Of a stretch of 64,000 bases of DNA, positions 1 to 12,600 are shown piece after piece. The notes under the pieces are model-generated. The model saw nothing but the letters and a program-made list of their open reading frames with translations. It made no database searches and was not told the DNA's origin. The stretch lies in assembly GCA_030734395.1 (NCBI GenBank), contig JAUZTG010000036.1:434001-498000 (forward strand). Direction: 5' to 3'. The first letter of the stretch is position 1; every line of letters begins with the position of its first letter. This stretch comes from Sarocladium kiliense (Eukaryota; Ascomycota; Sordariomycetes; Hypocreales; Sarocladiaceae). A program made the translations under genes and the position numbers.

Positions 1-121
1 CAATGGCAATGAAAGACACCTCGGGGTGCGCTCGCGCAGCCTCGAAGAGCGGGTCCCATGATCCCTTGAGGGGATACATGTACAGAGGGACGACGACAAA
101 CGGGCGGATGATTGGAGCCAT
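1..121 (-). CDS. Spherulin-4 family (Sph3-like, GH135) glycoside hydrolase, N-terminal fragment cut by window edge
   Basis: Reading the minus strand from the ATG at 121 gives 40 open codons that run off the left edge. The peptide contains VVVPLYMYPLKGSWDPLFEA followed by ARAHPEVSFIAI, the typical N-terminus of the spherulation-specific family 4 TIM barrel (first beta strand, then the PL.YPL...WDPL motif). In Aspergillus fumigatus this family member, Sph3, is a GH135 hydrolase of the galactosaminogalactan (GAG) cluster that cleaves the nascent polymer. Here the fragment lies 1.4 kb from an epimerase and in the same region as a giant GT4 protein, the other hallmark genes of that cluster, which supports the assignment. 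No signal peptide is visible with this start, so an upstream exon is possible. The family call is fairly sure; the cluster role is inferred from neighbours. Confidence 0.8.
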   Translation of the reverse strand, partial: MAPIIRPFVVVPLYMYPLKGSWDPLFEAARAHPEVSFIAI

Positions 122-1562
122 CTTTGATTGGTGGTCTTCGGTCTTCGGCTTGAGAGCTGAGGTCGGAAGCGCGGAGGAGGCGCTGCTTGGCAAGTCAGAT
201 TGGCGACGATGTCCACGCCGGCCAATGAGTCGGGTGAGAAAGCTCCACGAGGGCATTGTGCTTTGGCCTCGGAGGGAAGGTTTATACTCGCAGAAGTTAA
301 TGCTCTCGTTGCAGGCAGCCAGACCAAACGATCGGTCGAGGCTCTTCCAGTGCGTCTAGACCCCTTTGCGTGCTGCACTGGGACTTGATACTGTTGCTGC
401 CTCTTCCCGAAATTGACCTCTGATGCTGCCCTTGGTTGGATTGACTATGTTGTGGCGTTGCTCATAGATATGTTGGAGGGTAGTAAGCACCCGCCCTGGA
501 GGTCGGTGACCCGGTTTACCCCAAGTAGTGTTGGGAGGGCGTGCCTGTAGTTATTATGCATGCTGCCACCTCAGCTCCTGGGAAAAGCAATGATTGGGTA
601 ATTGCAACGCCCTCTCACGCGATGCTCAGGGCGTCAATGTGCCTGTTCTAGAGTCGAATGATCCTGGGGACTGCTGCATGCATGGTCAGCATTTCCTTGT
701 TCGGTGAATGGAGGATATGGAGAGCCTCATGCTCAATTCTGCAAGCCAGCGCTTGGGTATTGGCAATAAGTCAAACTTTCTTCGGGACCGGGACAACGTG
801 GCACACTCTGTGCCTGGCATTGGCGATTCTCTGGCGCAACCTTTTGGCTATAAAAACGTCATGAAAGTAGCCTGTGGCGCGTAAGCTTAAGCAAGGTAGT
901 TTCGCGCCTTCAGTGGAAGCAGAATCCGGCCAATCTGCGTATGCTCTTCCGGTAGTATGCAGGCGCCACTTGGGCCGTTACTTAGGCAGCTGAAGTGTTC
1001 GTCCCTTTTGGGTTTCCGCCTCGGATGTCTTGCAAGGCCGCTTGTTATGCAATGCATGTCTCACTCGATCCAGCCACCTTGGGCTGCTTCGGCCGAGTTC
1101 CCTACCGTGCTTTGTAATGGCTTTGGTATGGAGTCTGACACCGACACGGCAATTTGGACATGCGTAACGAGTTTGGGGGCAATGCCTGGCAGACCCGTAG
1201 CATGATGGCGTCCCGCTGAGAGCGTCACCGCCGCTTCTGCGACGTTCGTTATCGCGGATTGCATCTCTGGCAGTCAGCCATCCGGTGATATTTTGGATCA
1301 AGGTCTCTGGGAATGAGAAGAATGGTGTCTATCGGCGTGTCACGTGTTCTGTCCGCCCTGTTACACGAGGTCACATGAGACGGCAGCTCGCTTGATGTGT
1401 CACGAACGACCTGCCATTGATTACCGTATACAGATAGAGCCCATCTCTTCCCCAAATTATTACCTAGCAAAAATAACCATAACATCGCAGTTCATTGTGC
1501 ATCCCGAAGAAAAAAAAAAGAAGATCATGAACTCCAAGCGAACCATTTCAAGAAGCGAGTCA
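122..1562. other. Intergenic region upstream of the Sph3-like gene and downstream of the epimerase
   Basis: No ORF with family features was found. The stretch should hold the promoter of the Sph3-like gene (right of 121) and the 3' UTR of the epimerase (left of 1563). A short A-rich run lies at about 1508-1522. Confidence 0.5.
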
Positions 1563-2876
1563 TTATGAGGTCGCCGACTTCGTTTTGGTGACAAAGTGCC
1601 ACAGATCACGCGCACATTGTGGGATACTTCGTTCCGCTGTCCATCCCAATTCTCTGAAAGCCCGATCATTTGAAGCGACGCAGAAACCAACATCGCCTGC
1701 TCTGCGGCCTGTTTGTCGGACCGGGATAGACCTGGCGGCAGCCTGCTCTAGGCTCTGAACCGCCTCCTTCACAGTTGTTCCAGTGCCTGAGCCGAGATTG
1801 AAGGTGCGGAAAGGAACATTTGCTGGCGACGCCAGAGCCTTGACGTGACCGACAGCCACATCAGAGACATGCACAAAGTCACGGATCGCTGTGCCGTCTC
1901 GCGTGTCCCAGTCGCCGCCAAACACATCAAGCTCGGGACGAGAGCCGGTCAAAACCTGCGTGATGACGGGAAACAAGTTAGTGGGCACACCCTTGGGATC
2001 TTCACCCAGGAGGCCGGATGGATCGCAGCCAATAGGGTTGAAGTAGCGCAAAGCAACAATTCGCCACGAAGGGTCTGACACGGCAATGTCTGCGAGAATA
2101 GCCTCACAAAAGTGCTTGGTTCTGGCGTAGGGACTTTGCAGACCGACGCTCAGTGGCTCGGCTACTGTCCGGTGCCCAGTTTCATCAACATAATCTTCAA
2201 CGTGGTGAACAAGGTCCTCTTCTCGAAGTGGTCGGCCAAGGTCAGCCTTGTTTCCATACACAGTAGCCGAAGATGAGAAGACAAAGTTATGAATGTTGTT
2301 CTTGCCAAGCAAGTCCATCAAGTCCACCAATCCGCAGACATTGTTGTGGTAGTACGGAATTGGACGAGCAATGGAGTCTGGTACAGACTTGAAGGCAGCA
2401 AAGTGGATGACCCCAGAAATTTGCGATTTGCGCGAGAGCTGATGAGCGCCATGGCTTGATGGGGTCGACACGAGCGTCGAGTAGGACTCCAACAAAAATC
2501 GCATTGACTGGCTGCGATAGTCGAGTTTGTGGAAATGCAGGAGCGGCATCAAGGATTTGGCCTCGGCGCAGTGCTTTGATGCAAGCTTCTGGATCCTCGA
2601 AAAGACACCCTCGAAACTGTTGCTCAAGTCATCAACAATAATGACGTTGTGGCCCGCCTTGAGAAGTTCAAGTGAGGTGTGAGAACCAATGAAACCAAGA
2701 CCGCCGATCACCAACGTGAATCGAGCGTCTTGGGCGTTCAAGCTGTTGTTGGGTACCCGGACCCCGATGTATTGGCCACAGTCGCCTTGCTCCGAGCCGA
2801 AGCCGGGGGTCGTCACCGGGGAGCTGGCGCAAGAGGCAGATGTAGATGAATCATCACAACTCCAATGTGTATCCAT
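1563..2876 (-). CDS. UDP-glucose 4-epimerase (Uge3-like, extended SDR)
   Basis: A single-exon 437-aa protein starts with ATG at 2876. After a variable, low-complexity N-terminus of about 50 residues it shows the Rossmann motif GGLGFIGSH, then DDLSNS, the HFAAFKSVPDS segment, the SSSATVYG strand and the catalytic SPYARTK (YxxxK), then ALRYFNPIGCDPSG and RDFVHVSDVA, all typical of GalE-type UDP-glucose/UDP-N-acetylglucosamine 4-epimerases. The enzyme interconverts UDP-Glc and UDP-Gal, and in some members UDP-GlcNAc and UDP-GalNAc. In A. fumigatus, Uge3 supplies both Gal and GalNAc donors for GAG and is encoded beside sph3 and gt4c. Here it lies between a Sph3-like gene and a Gt4c-like gene, so a dedicated exopolysaccharide epimerase is more likely than a housekeeping Leloir enzyme. 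Substrate range cannot be read from sequence alone. Confidence 0.9.
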   Translation of the reverse strand: MDTHWSCDDSSTSASCASSPVTTPGFGSEQGDCGQYIGVRVPNNSLNAQDARFTLVIGGLGFIGSHTSLELLKAGHNVIIVDDLSNSFEGVFSRIQKLASKHCAEAKSLMPLLHFHKLDYRSQSMRFLLESYSTLVSTPSSHGAHQLSRKSQISGVIHFAAFKSVPDSIARPIPYYHNNVCGLVDLMDLLGKNNIHNFVFSSSATVYGNKADLGRPLREEDLVHHVEDYVDETGHRTVAEPLSVGLQSPYARTKHFCEAILADIAVSDPSWRIVALRYFNPIGCDPSGLLGEDPKGVPTNLFPVITQVLTGSRPELDVFGGDWDTRDGTAIRDFVHVSDVAVGHVKALASPANVPFRTFNLGSGTGTTVKEAVQSLEQAAARSIPVRQTGRRAGDVGFCVASNDRAFRELGWTAERSIPQCARDLWHFVTKTKSATS

Positions 2877-5800
2877 TGCTAACTTGGCAAAGAGAAAAGA
2901 AGAACAAGAAAGGGAACTGGCTTAAAGAGTGGACTTAACACAGGAGTGGTCAGAGACACAACCAAGGAACCGAGAAACCGCCTTGGGTAGCCTCAAGTTA
3001 AGTACTGGTGGAAGGCCAAAAAAGTTTGCTAAGGGCGACCGTTCGAGACGGATTCACTCAACACATCGACGATTCAGCCTCCATCTCTTGGCAGAGTTCA
3101 TTTACGAGACTTGAGGTCAGAACCTGCAGGAGCATCAGACGCGACGGAGTGATTCTTGGGGTTAGTTCAGGTCCTAATGTTGTTCCAGACTGACCTGCAC
3201 CAGTGAGCCGTGCTACGCAATATCAAACTCGCGGAGGAAGTTCGTCGGTCAGACACGGCAAGGGTATGAAGAGCCACACAAACAAGACGAACGGACCACA
3301 ACTCGTGGCGTGCATGCCGACCCTAGTAAGCCATCACATTGGGTTGCTTCATTAGACCTGGCTCACGGACCGACCTAACCCAATAGCCACATCATACATA
3401 CGCGTGGCTTCACTTCTTCCTCTTTGGGAAAACAAGGCTCATCTTGAGCTGAAAAGAAGGTAGGGCAATGTGGCTTGTCGAGACGGAAGAGGTGCTCCCC
3501 CTTCTGCGGACAAACAGACAATCGAGGAGAGATAACTACAGCCCAAGAAGCGGAGGCGTTCTTGAGACAAGACCAAGACCATACTAACGAGAGATGACTA
3601 GACTTTTCCCTGCCACATGCCCGAAATTGATGTTGCACCAGGCCAAGAACAAACCTCGGTCTTTAATCAATACGGTACTCTTCGAAACGGTTCTCAACAC
3701 AATTGTCCGTTAGGATGACATTCTTGGCCTTAATGAGCGGGCCAGGCCGGAAGAATGGAGACCTTCCTTGAGTCTGATCCACAATTGCGCCTTTGGCCTC
3801 TCACTGGTGGTGATGGGACGGTGCTTCAGGTCGGCCACGTCTTGCTATATCACGCAACCGACAGTCAAAGAATGATCGAAAGCTGCAGGTCCTCATTGGA
3901 GCTCATGAGAGCCTGATGCGGTTGGGCGGTCTGCTTACCGACCACCTCATCTTGAAATAGGCTTCGTTCTTGTAATGCAGTCAGACTGGGACGTCCACTT
4001 GTCGATTGGGAGAGAAGGATTGAGGTTGAAACGCAAGCCATCGGCCCATCCGACGCATCATCCATCGTGCCAACAAGGATAAGCGGGTCTGAGCGTAAGG
4101 CAAGAAAGGGCAAAAGAACAGCTGCATGCGGCTGTTATGTCCAATGGCGTTGTTGACGACGGGTGCGGTTTCTCAGGCCCAGGCCAGAAAGCCTCACATT
4201 TCCGGTGTATGGACCGAAGGCCAAAAAACCATTGCCTCGACGGGTCGGCGGTATATGCGCGGCAACATGAAAGGTGAAAGACCCCTGGGTCGGCTGAAGC
4301 CCGGGACCTGAGATCCCGAGAGCAACGAAAGCCCGGAATTGAGGACGGGGAATTGTGTGAATACTTCAGCCATGTACCTGTACCGCCAAGACTTGTCATG
4401 GAGGGGTGTGCGCGGGACACCGCCAAGTGGCCAAGCTCATGATCGTGTCCAAGGATATAGGCCCCAATGGACAAGACCCGGGCTTCGATGCTGCACGCTG
4501 CACGTACGTGGACGCTGACTATGGGGGGAAAGACTTGTTCCCTTGCAGGAGGTGGGCTCAAAAAAGCAAGACTTACTTCTGCGGACTATACCTCTTCCTG
4601 CCGAACACAGCGGATACCCAGTTGACCGTTGATGTTGCAGCTGCAGGTCTAATGCCCTCTGGCTTCGCTTGCTGACAACGTTTCCCCAACAGCACACAAG
4701 ATTTCCATGTCAGAAGAAGTCCCAGGAATTCCTCTGTGGCAGTGCGCCAACGGAATTCGGTCCTCAACTACGTCCAGAACTGAGAGTTATCCTTCCCCTA
4801 ATCTCTTTACTTTGGTTCAATGCTACACCCCGCAACCCACTGCGGGCGGCACAACAACCTTGCAGGCGGCCCTGTGAGGGCTTGCCGAAAGCGCGTCCTA
4901 TGCCGTGCCACAGTAGCCGTATTCAGTCCCGCTGTGGTGTAGTGGAGCGTTCTTTCATCACCTTCTACCTATTGACCTCTTTGGGTAGGTTTCTCGCCGA
5001 GACAAACTTGGTAGAAATATACGAGACATCTTGCGTCGTTGTGGATACAGCAAGCCACCTTCGGGCAGATGCTCACATTTCTTTTGGTGACGGGCGGCCT
5101 GAGCTGAATGGCGCGAGCTGGTGGCGTCCCGGCCACTTGATCCGATCGCAACCCTTTCGAGCGAATCGTCGAGAAGAGTGGCTTGATGAAGCCAGGGACA
5201 CCAACCACCCTTCATGGACTTACACACCAGAGGACGGTGGGCCTGGGCTAATGTGCGAGGGCTGCATGCACCTTAAAACCTGGCCGCCACTGCGTTTCTA
5301 TGCTTGTCTCTCATTGAGAGGGCCTGCGCGGCTTTTGTCTTGGCGTCGCGAATCAGGTTTCGGCATTGCCCTCGCAGCTCGAGACCAATGCAGGATCAGC
5401 TGTACCATTCGATGGGACACAGAATCCCAGTCATGACAACAGGCCTACGGAGTACACACAGCATGCAATAGCCAACGCGCATAAGAGGGTTGCAATGCAT
5501 GGCGCAGCGACGGGCATGTCATCCTCTAGCATCCCTCATTCGGCCGAGCGAGAGCACCTATTCGTGGATGTTGGCTCATACGTCCCTGACCACGCCATAA
5601 GTGGCAACGTTTATTCCTCTCGTGCACTTTATTAACGCCACATCCCAACAGCACGCCATCATAATAAGCACCATGCGGCGTGAAAGAGGCTAGACTCAGA
5701 TCAGCAACTTATTGCAACTTTCGGTTTTGACTCCGTCGTTCAGAATTATGACGCCGCTCCTTGCAGGAGGAGCTTGAGATTCCGTAGCTGAATGATGGGT

Positions 5801-6644
5801 CATACCGTCCAGGCGTCGCAAAAGCAAGAGGGTCGGAACAGTTGCCAAGACATAGATCGACAGTCGTCCCAGAATTAGAAGCAGCGGGGGCCGGGAGTTT
5901 CGTGGGCAAGGGATAGCAAGGCCTTCAGGTTCCGCCTGGGCAGCTTGGCAGGACCCAATGGAGGGAGTGCACCGAGAAAAGGCTTCTCAGCTCCGCACAA
6001 GGAGGGCAAATGTGCCGTCGCGATGCATTTTGCCGACCAGCGAGAGCTGCAGGTAGATTCACCATCCATACCTGATGATGATGCAAGCTGCCGTACAGCG
6101 TGGATGGTCCCCGCTTCCCAGGTTCAAGGATCCAGGGGCAAAGGATATCTGGTGGAGACCCTTGCAGCAAGTTCTAGCAGTACGAGCCGCCTTGCAAGCT
6201 TGTTGCCCGAAATTCTGGTTGACGGGGCATGGCGTTCGGTACATCCGCGCGGCTCCGGACTTTGACGATCAGAGAGGATATGCGCTGTGAGTGATGGTCA
6301 GACCCTACCTCTTGAGCTTGGCTGCTTCTTTGGATCCATTTTGCCCGGGGCTGAAGTTAGTTTGCTCGCTTTTCGGAAACTTCATTTTAGTGTTTGGCAG
6401 GGGATTGAGTGAACAGAAGCCCCTGCCCGAAGACTTATACCGTCCACATGTTTGATGATTGCGCTTGAGCTCCGGGAAGATGGCCACACTGCGGCACCCT
6501 GCTCATGCACTCTGATACCACGACACTCATTTGCTGTATTCTTACGATTTGATGCTGTGCTGATACTCTTGCAACAAGCATTCGCCTTGCGCCTTTGGTG
6601 TCCCTTGTCCCCATCTGAGGGCGGACTTGGTCAGCAGCTACAGC
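2877..6644. other. 3.7-kb gene-free spacer between epimerase and giant GT4 gene
   Basis: Several open frames exist on both strands (the longest about 255 codons at 4669-5436), but none shows recognisable domains, plausible composition or splice continuity. It separates two divergent genes and therefore contains both promoters. A short TACGGAGTA motif is at 5446-5454. Confidence 0.5.
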
Positions 6645-9600
6645 ATGGCCTCTTTCTTTCAACCGGGATCCAACGATCCTGCTATCGCAGAATGCCCTCC
6701 TCAGCGCTTCCAAATATACTGTAATAGTATCCTTTCTGCATCACAGAGGCTGGGGTCATGGTACCAGCTCGTGACACTTATTGTCGGCTGTGTCGCAGTT
6801 GCGATTCCTTTGACCATCTTCACTTTCCTAGGAGTCTGGCAGTGGTGTTCCTCCTTCTCAAGAAAGCGTCGAAGGTATGCGGCAGATACACAATGAAGCT
6901 GACGAAAAGTGGCTGACAAATTATAGACAATCCAGGAGTGTGCAACTCACGGGTAGCCATGAGCAGACGCTGAATTCCTTACCCGGCGCAAAGGCTTTCA
7001 AGTCGTTCATGGTTTACTCACAAGTGGACGGCTTTGCATCAAAACAGTCCTGCCATGGCGAATATGACTTGCTCATACTGCCTGTGTCTGGGGTGGATGT
7101 GAACCCAGAGTTCAACAGCAACATTGCTCCATCACTCCCACGACCAACCGAAGTGCAGGCGAAAGTCACTTTGGCGCTCTTCGATTTGTCTTTCATGAGT
7201 TCGGAAGCTCTAAAAGCACCCAAAATATCGACCGCAGTGAATTGGATGGTCCTGGTCAAGCAACGATGTAATGTTGCGGGTCTCGCCCTCCGCTTTACAT
7301 CAATCCATCAGCATGACTCAATCAACGACTTGACCGCAGCTCTTCATCGCAAAGGGGTACCGGTCATTGCAGTTGGCAGTCATGACGCACCAGTATGGGA
7401 TTCAATGAATCTCGCGTTGCTTTCGGGTGTCATCATTGAGAGCGCCTGTATACTATCCAATGGCGACAGGCGGGATTACTTCAAAGCTCATCGTCTGAGA
7501 CAACTCATGGCAAGATGCAGCGAGCAACGAGAGGGCAACCCAGATTTCTTCATCGGCTTCCACGATCTATGGGAGAAGCGTCCTCACCCTTCTATCATCA
7601 GAAGAGCCGTCAAGCTCGCAGACCACTTTGGAGCCATTGTTGAGCATGGTCCATCGAATGCAGAGGAAAGATCCAACGCGCCTCTCAGGTCCGCTGCAGT
7701 CACCCTCAGCGGTTTCGAGTATCTGCGACGTGGAGATTGCACCGAAGTCCAAAAAACGTGGCTGAGTGAGACCAGAAAGGCATGGGTCCCAACGAACAGC
7801 TCGGCGCCTGAACATTCACCTCTTCCTCTGCGAGATCTTGAAGGCGTTGTGCCCCAGATCGCGCAACTGTTTCGGCCGCGAAGCTTGCCTAAGAATTTGC
7901 GCCGTATTCAAGAGGAAACCGCTGTTGAGATCCAGGCTCCGCAGTACTCAAGCACTGCGCCAAATCGTGGCAGCTTCTGGGAGCAATCGGGTGATGGAGA
8001 GCCACTTTCAGCGATGGGATGCTACTCAATTGTCACCGAAGCATCTGCTCAAGAGTATAGTGCAGTTGTGAATGTACAGAAACATCTGCGAGACCTTCGT
8101 ATGCTGCACGTGGTTGAAGGTGATGAGGCCTACAAGCACATCGAGGCATACCGCCGGCTGGTGAAGTTCACCGAATGCAACGAGCTCGTCCACAGTCTCA
8201 TCAACGGGCTGGTCACCAATCAGATCTGTATCTACAAGGGTCTTGACACGGGCTTTGGTGTTCCATCACGGGAGGCTTCGTTCTGGGGCGTCTCAAGATC
8301 ACGGGACGAGACTGTCGACACATCGATAGACATCTTTGTGTCACAGAAGGCTCCTAGTGATTCAACTACTATTCTTCACACCTGGCTTGCTCACCACGGC
8401 CTTCCTCGTGCGCAGAGGCTCGAGATAGAAGTGCAGTTTGAGCTAGCCAACCGCCAATCCTCCCCACATGGTCTTCCTTCCAGCATCAAGACGACACTGG
8501 ACCAAGCCAGCTATTCCGAGGTGCTATCTTTGTTGCAGCAAATCCATGTGTCTCACATGAACCACTCTATACGCGCCCCATTGATCTCCTATTGTCGTAC
8601 TATTCTACTCGACGAATCGTCACGACTAGCATGGAACCATCTTCAGGCGAAAGCAGCCCTCGACAGGTCTTTAGACGTGAGGCAACTCCTCCAGCTGCGG
8701 CTCGAGCATTTCGCTCGCCTCGGTGCCCAGCGGTTGCCAGCTTTGGATGGCCTGATGGCCCTTTATCTCGCCTTGGAGAGAATTGTCGAGGACGCACTGT
8801 TCTCGGGCGACCGAGAACCGCTCAACAGCCTTGTCAATGCCCTCCTACTAGCCTATGACCCTTGGCAGTCGTGGACGCACTGTGACCATGTCGATATCAA
8901 TGCCGACCTATTTGCCCTCATATTCTTCACCGTATTGAAGCGGGCAGCATTTGAGGAGGTATACAATGAAGCGACCGATCGATGCCCTTTCTTCTTACCC
9001 CAACCGGATCAAGCCGCCGTTTTCTCGGAGCTTTGGGTCCTGGGTTCGCAGTGTGAGATTTACTTCAGTCTCCTGCCGCGTGATCTTGGACAGATCGTGT
9101 ACAATCGTTATCAGAGCTTTCTCAAAGATAACCCCCCGACTGCCAGCGATCGGGAAGGCACTGAGATCATGACCATGTACTCGGGCTCTGAGGCAACATC
9201 ACCTGGAGACGCAGAGGCTGAAGGTGCAAAGGATGGGTCGTCTACTGTGCGCATGACAGCGCACCAAAGGATCGAATCGTGGAAGAAGCGCATGGCTGAG
9301 ATGGGTGCGATGTCTATCTTCTGTCTGCCTGCTATCATTGATGTTTTGCTCCTCACCTTCGTGGGCCGCGGGATGTTCATGACTGCCTTCATGGATCCAC
9401 GCCACCTTCAAGCTGCGAGTTATGCACTTCTCATCGCTCTGCTTCTGACTGCGGGCGTGACTGGCTGGGTTGGAAGCACTGGGAACTTTTATCTGGCACA
9501 CTACGCCTACGACAACATGATCTACTTTCATGTGCAGCGATTGTCCGGAGGCTTCGTGCTCACCCTCATCGTTGCCGCTGGCGGCATCGTTGGCTTTTCG

Positions 9601-12600
9601 CTGGCATACGACGTCGCTGTTGGCTTTATTTTCGCGGCGTATGTTATTATCATCACCACTTACCTCAACCTTTTGGGCATCATGGCGACGATGCACCAAG
9701 CAGATAGTCCTATTACCTCAGGCCGGACTGTCATCTGGAGAACGATCCCGGTTATTCTCATATCACCGGTTCTGTCGACTTTTGTCAGTGGCTACGACCT
9801 TGTCATTTACCTTCCTGTCACCTACGGCTTTCTTCTCCTTCTTCTCTGGCAGTACCGGAGACTCTGCCATGAGTGGTCCGAATGGATGAACAAGATCCCA
9901 ACATTCACCGAGAAGGACGTCCTTGAGTGGTATGGGAAGACACTCAACTCGGGCACTGACTCTGATGACAAGGCAGAGAACCAGAACAAGGATGCGCAAA
10001 ACGCACTCCGCCTGGCTGTTGGAGGATACCAAGTACGCAGCCGAGACGCTGTCAGAAACGGCCACATGAAAGATGCATTTGTCTCCAAAGTTGCTGCGGG
10101 CATGCCGTTCGTCAGCTGGCTATTCAAAAAGTCTGCACCAGATGGCAAGGCGCCTGAACCCTTCACGACCTCATGGTTCACCCAACTGGGAGAAGCAGTC
10201 AAGCAACAACGACAACTATCGCGAGGATTGAAGGAGCACAACGTCCTCATGCTATTTCGGCAGGCGAAATACGACCTTGCACAAAACCTTGGCCTATTCC
10301 TCGTGGCACTCATGGATCGCTGGGTGTCCATCGTGATGGCAGCCCGCAAGCCTCACGCGACAATCTATAGCAATGCACGGTCTCGCTATGGCATCTGCCT
10401 TGCATTGCTATACTTCTGTCTGTCTGTCATGCTTCTTGACACTACGCTCCAGAAGTATTGGAGCGTTCGTTTCAAGCTCTCCACAGTTAAACTGAAGGAT
10501 TACGAACATGCTCAATCGGTTGCTCGTGATTCGGAGAGAAATCGTCTCAAGAAATTTGCTGCGGCTCTCTCTGAGCTTTTTACCAAGATCATGTTCGTCT
10601 TGGGCCTCACTGCTCTACTCCTATGGACGTTGGTTGAGAGTCCGGAGACCACCATCCTCTATTATTGCTACGTCCTTGGCTACACTGGTGTCATTGTGAT
10701 GCAGTTCAACCGGTGCTTCACAACCAATGTGAGGACTCACGTCACCATCATCATGCTGTCTGCATTGACGGGGTTCATCGTTGGCATCACCCTTCACGCA
10801 GTCCGATACACAGCCGATTGGCTGTACGCTGACATTGTTGCTCAGAACGTTGCATCGGTTCTGGCTGCCACGGGTACTCTCATGTGGTCTTGGAAAGACT
10901 GGTCCTCGCCCTCCAAGTCCCACATTCAACCTTCCAGGCCAACAGCAGAACCCAATGGTATTAATATTCAGCGTCGACTGTGCTCAGAGGCTACTGTCAA
11001 GGATACAATCCCCGAATGTCGGGTTCAAGGTTTTCCTGGCACCCAAGTTGCTCACAGTAAGGATTCTCCGCTTGCCCGAAGGATCCTCGACTTGCTTCAC
11101 AACAGTTTGTCACATCCAAACGAGATTGCTAACCAGGCTTCGTGGTCTGAGGAGCTCATCAAAAAGAGTTTGGATCTTTGGCGTTCAGACAGGCTGACTG
11201 TCACCCTTGCGAACCGTGAGTCTTTCCGCAGCGCAGGACTGTCGGACGTAGCTTCGTTGAGCCAGTCCAGGGATGGTCCTCTGTCCATCACTGTCGGCGG
11301 GTTGGGCGCTGACGAGCTACGGCACGAAACATGGCAGCCTCTGCTGGCGACTCTCGTAGCAGAGGCTATTCTATACCATGTCGCGCGATCCAGTTTCACC
11401 TTTCCTCACAGCAAGGCACTTCATGCTGAGCACTTCCTACATGGAACCGTGACGATCTCCAAACGTCTCGAGTTTGAGCTGGCTCAAGAAGATTCGTTGA
11501 AGCTTGACCGCTTGCGAAGAAGGACCACCAGCCTGCTTCTCAAGCATCTCTGTTTAGACATCGATGTGGACTCGGAATGGTCTACTCTCCCCAAAGTTGT
11601 CCGCAGCAATATCCTCAGCCGCATCATTGGGACTCAACTCGAGAGCACAGAGGAATGGCGTATTTGGGCCTCTGATGCTGGCCTGAACCTGGACACTCTC
11701 GACTTCCACCTTCGCCTTACCAACCTCATCTGCCAAAAGTGCAGTGAAAGACAATACCCCATTAATGAATTCCCAAACAAAACACAGAGTTCATCGTCAA
11801 CGAATGTCACGGAGCTTTTCCCCATTGCCATCAACCGCAGCCAAACTCCAAAGAGCTGGGTACGAGCTTTCTTCCGGAAGACCCTTTCCTTGTCCGTGAC
11901 TTGCGCCAAATGGATCGCTATCATATCAGGGGCCGGCTCCGACATTGAGCGTGAGCTATGGTATTGCCTGAGGGGCGTTTACCTGAGATCAGTCATTCTC
12001 CGCATTATTCTGCTTGTGTGGCAAGCTTGTCGACTTCTCAGGAACGCATGGCTTCTCGCTATCCTCATCTATCATCGGCCCAACCTCTTGAGGACGATGC
12101 GCCTCGCCAGCAAAGGTGCACGAAGGAAGATCGCGAGGAACTCGATTACAGTTGAGCTTCCTCGCAGAACCATCACTGGATTTGCTACTGATGAAGAAGA
12201 CGGCGCAATGGTCCTGGGTGTGTATGACGGCGCATTGAAGGAGCCACCAGCTGGTAAAGCCCCCATGTTCAAGGCTGTCTATGAAGGTCACCGTCTCAAG
12301 GGCCGCGTTGACGAAGGTTCCGTCGGCGCGACCTATCATTATGGCCCCGGATCCCGTGCACGATGGCCAATCTCCAAAGAAGTCATGGGTAATCGCTTCC
12401 GTACTGTTGGCTTCTACGACAAGTACGGCCGAATCAGTCAGGGTATCATCATCCTCGGTGTCACAGAGTTCGCTTTCCAATACCATTTCAAGTCGACACC
12501 CAAGGGCAGTGCCGATGTCCTTGCAGCCGACTTCAAGCTGGTGGCGTCTGGATCTGAAGACATTCTCTCAGTCTACTGGGGAGTGCCTCTTGGACACGAT

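Noticed and set aside
4669..5436. 255-codon open frame on the plus strand
   Set aside because: No domain, odd composition, other frames equally open; likely chance in GC-balanced intergenic DNA.
5446..5454. TACGGAGTA motif, also at 49283-49291
   Set aside because: Two copies in 64 kb is too few to claim a functional element.
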